Shown: piece by piece, positions 62,538 to 64,000 of the stretch
Layout of the letters: each line of letters begins with the position of its first letter
Position numbering within the stretch: position 1 is the first letter of the stretch
Origin: Bathymodiolus brooksi
Lineage: Eukaryota > Mollusca > Bivalvia > Mytilida > Modiolidae
Direction of reading: 5' to 3'
Assembly (NCBI GenBank): GCA_963680875.1
Contig: OY804584.1
Span: forward strand, 96,058,031 to 96,122,030
Length of the DNA: 64,000 nt
Notes under the pieces: model-generated
The model's input: the letters and a program-made list of their open reading frames with translations, nothing else
The model's database searches: none
Told to the model about the DNA's origin: nothing
Made by a program: the position numbers and the translations under genes

Positions 62538-63182
62538 AACATAATCTTCATTAATTTTGATTACCCCTTTGGTATCTACAAACTCTTCTTTTATAAAAAG
62601 CAAACTGGTAATAATTACTTATTAATTAACATCTTTATTAATTTTCTTAAATTCCTCAGTGTTTACACAAACATCATTTGCATCAAATTATAATTCATTG
62701 GGACTTGTACCAGAACAGAACTTTAAAGTTTTACATTAATAAATGAAAAATTACTTAAAATGCTTAGCCATTCAAAACAAAGAATTTGCCATAGCATCCA
62801 CATTTTTAAGAGGTAAATATAAAATGAGGAATGTTTGTAGAAGATTTCACATACATCATTTGTACTATGTATTAAAAAATAATTTGTACCTGTAATTCTG
62901 AAAGTAGATTGAGGCGAGATTTAAAAAAAAAAAAATTCAGCCAATCAGTAACAAGAATTTCAAATAAAAAAGTAGATATGTAATTTAGTGTGCACAACAC
63001 GTTTCTGGAATATCTTACGGAGGTCATGCTTTTGGGCAGTCAGATTATATAAGAGATTTTGGAGTGGATCACACAATTATTATTTGTTCTTGTGATTTCA
63101 GAGAAAATAACTTCTTGTACAGTTTGGCCAGACTGGCTTTCATGCTAGTTGAAACAATAGTTTGTTCCTCTCCTATGTAAAC
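62538..63182. other. AT-rich spacer
   Basis: No gene or element recognised. A 13-base a-run lies near 62922. Confidence 0.5.
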
Positions 63183-63372
63183 ATTACAGTTAAACCTGTC
63201 CATGCGGTCAACTCTATTAAGCAGTCACCTGTATTAAAAGGTCACCATTTTCTTGTCCTGTCATAGAACAATTCATATGAATTTTACCTCTTTTAAGAGG
63301 TCACCTGTCTTATTAGACCATTTTTTCTTTGTCCTAAAGGTCATGACCTCTTAATACAGGTTTGACTGTAAT
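63183..63372. mobile_element. Mariner-type MITE, 190 bp
   Basis: The left end attacagttaaacctgt (63183-63199) and right end acaggtttgactgtaat (63356-63372) are inverted repeats with one mismatch. The pattern TA-CAGT...ACTG-TA gives a TA target duplication. Internally, ggtcacc/aggtcacctgt/aggtcatgacct motifs recur, making an imperfect foldback. There is no coding capacity. Family assignment rests on the ends and TA target only. Confidence 0.8.
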
Positions 63373-63862
63373 ACAATTTACATTCATGTGAACTCGTCAA
63401 AATTGTCTCACTTTCCTTAGTCTTTTTTTTTAATACATAAAATTAACAAATAAAAAATTTTATAACTTACAGAACTACCTCATGTTGTATACATGAATGA
63501 TTGATAATTATAACAGTGATTTCTGATTTTATTTTCTGTGATTAAAGTCAGAAACAGACTGAATTGTTTCTTCAGTAAATATGTAGATATAGCTGGAGAT
63601 GTAGATACTGTAACTGAGAAATGTTGAATGTAGTGTTTGATAGTCTCTTATGATCAGTTACATCCATATCTTTTCTTACTAGAGTTATTTCTTTATTCAA
63701 ATAATTCTTATTGATATGAATGAATTTATAGTTCATGTTTATCCTATACAAAATGAGGAATTTTTATAGAAGATCTCCCATTCAACAAATTATTTGTACT
63801 TTATTTCTAAACAGAATAGACTAGCAAATATAAAAGTATCTCAAAAAAGAATTCTCACTTAC
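63373..63862. other. AT-rich spacer, possibly first intron of the edge gene
   Basis: No feature seen. If the donor at 63861-63862 is real, this is the start of an intron on the minus strand. Confidence 0.4.
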
Positions 63863-63900
63863 CACTGACATCTCCATACAACTCTTTTAATCTTCGACAT
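63863..63900 (-). CDS. Candidate first coding exon (12 codons), partial gene
   Basis: On the minus strand an ATG at 63900-63898 in a good context (gaagATGt, A at -3) opens MSKIKRVVWRCQ followed by TG. A near-ideal donor, CAGTG|GTAAGTGAG, follows, with GT at plus 63862-63861. The 100 bases upstream (63901-64000) are clearly more GC-rich than the rest of the window and could be the 5' UTR; they hold one short upstream ATG frame (MRV-stop, from 63969). The peptide starts basic with no signal sequence. The exon ends in phase 2, which does not fit the candidate acceptor at 57816 directly (that join gives an early TAA), so an intermediate exon or a different partner is required. The gene is unidentified. 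Confidence 0.4.
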
Positions 63901-64000
63901 CTTCCCCCCCTGACCCAAATGTAGCTCCCGACACTTAGGTCGATCTCCCTTGTAAAACTACACCCGCATGGTAGTTCAACTAAGGGGATCACGACACCCC

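Noticed and set aside
63860..64000. tRNA gene or pol III box in the GC-rich right edge (gatcgacct resembles a B box)
   Set aside because: No matching A box at the right distance and no cloverleaf could be drawn; treated as possible 5' UTR instead.

Overview
The window looks like a gene-poor, AT-rich, repeat-dominated piece of an animal nuclear genome, most likely a mollusc and probably a bivalve. The evidence is three tRNA-derived SINE copies whose tail begins with the gtgtttaacgcc / aatatttcag block that I associate with molluscan SINEs (from memory, not searched), scattered ggGAGATAAC-type motifs, mariner-like inverted-repeat elements, and AATAAA and GT..AG signals. There is no bacterial gene organisation: the apparent Shine-Dalgarno-like aggagg before ttATG recurs in every 80-bp satellite monomer and is not a ribosome binding site.

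Layout. (1) 1-32343 is one uninterrupted satellite array with an 80-bp monomer (about 400 copies, cut by the left window edge). It is organised in higher-order blocks: an 18-mer of 1432 bp, segmental copies offset by 3274 and 4705 bp, and a copy of at least 6.4 kb offset by 24143 bp. (2) 32344-35925 is single-copy-like DNA with two small minisatellites, one SINE, a foldback and two short candidate exons. (3) 35925-57450 is a second array with a 51-bp (17-codon) unit, about 420 copies, nested in 511, 1223, 1526, 1737 and 6732-bp repeats. It is open over long stretches on the minus strand. (4) 57450-61298 holds diverged repeat units, a candidate minus-strand exon with a strong acceptor, a SINE with a clean 9-bp target-site duplication and an 868-bp inverted-repeat element. 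(5) 61400-61867 is a third, small coding-compatible array (60/63-bp units). (6) 61868-64000 holds a third SINE, a mariner-type MITE and, at the right edge, a candidate first coding exon on the minus strand.

The main observation is that arrays 2 and 3, about 4 kb apart and different in repeat sequence, share both borders in the same orientation. On the minus strand each begins just after an AG with AGRGTTACCA...GACCAACA. Each ends with a stop codon followed by the 20-bp block that contains AATAAA and then GGT. They therefore look like paralogous repeat-encoding exons or mini-genes that expanded separately. Array 2 contains recurrent 50-bp units that shift the frame, so as a whole it cannot be one continuous reading frame; its last 2.55 kb is open for 850 codons. 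No gene here can be named, and all protein calls are provisional.
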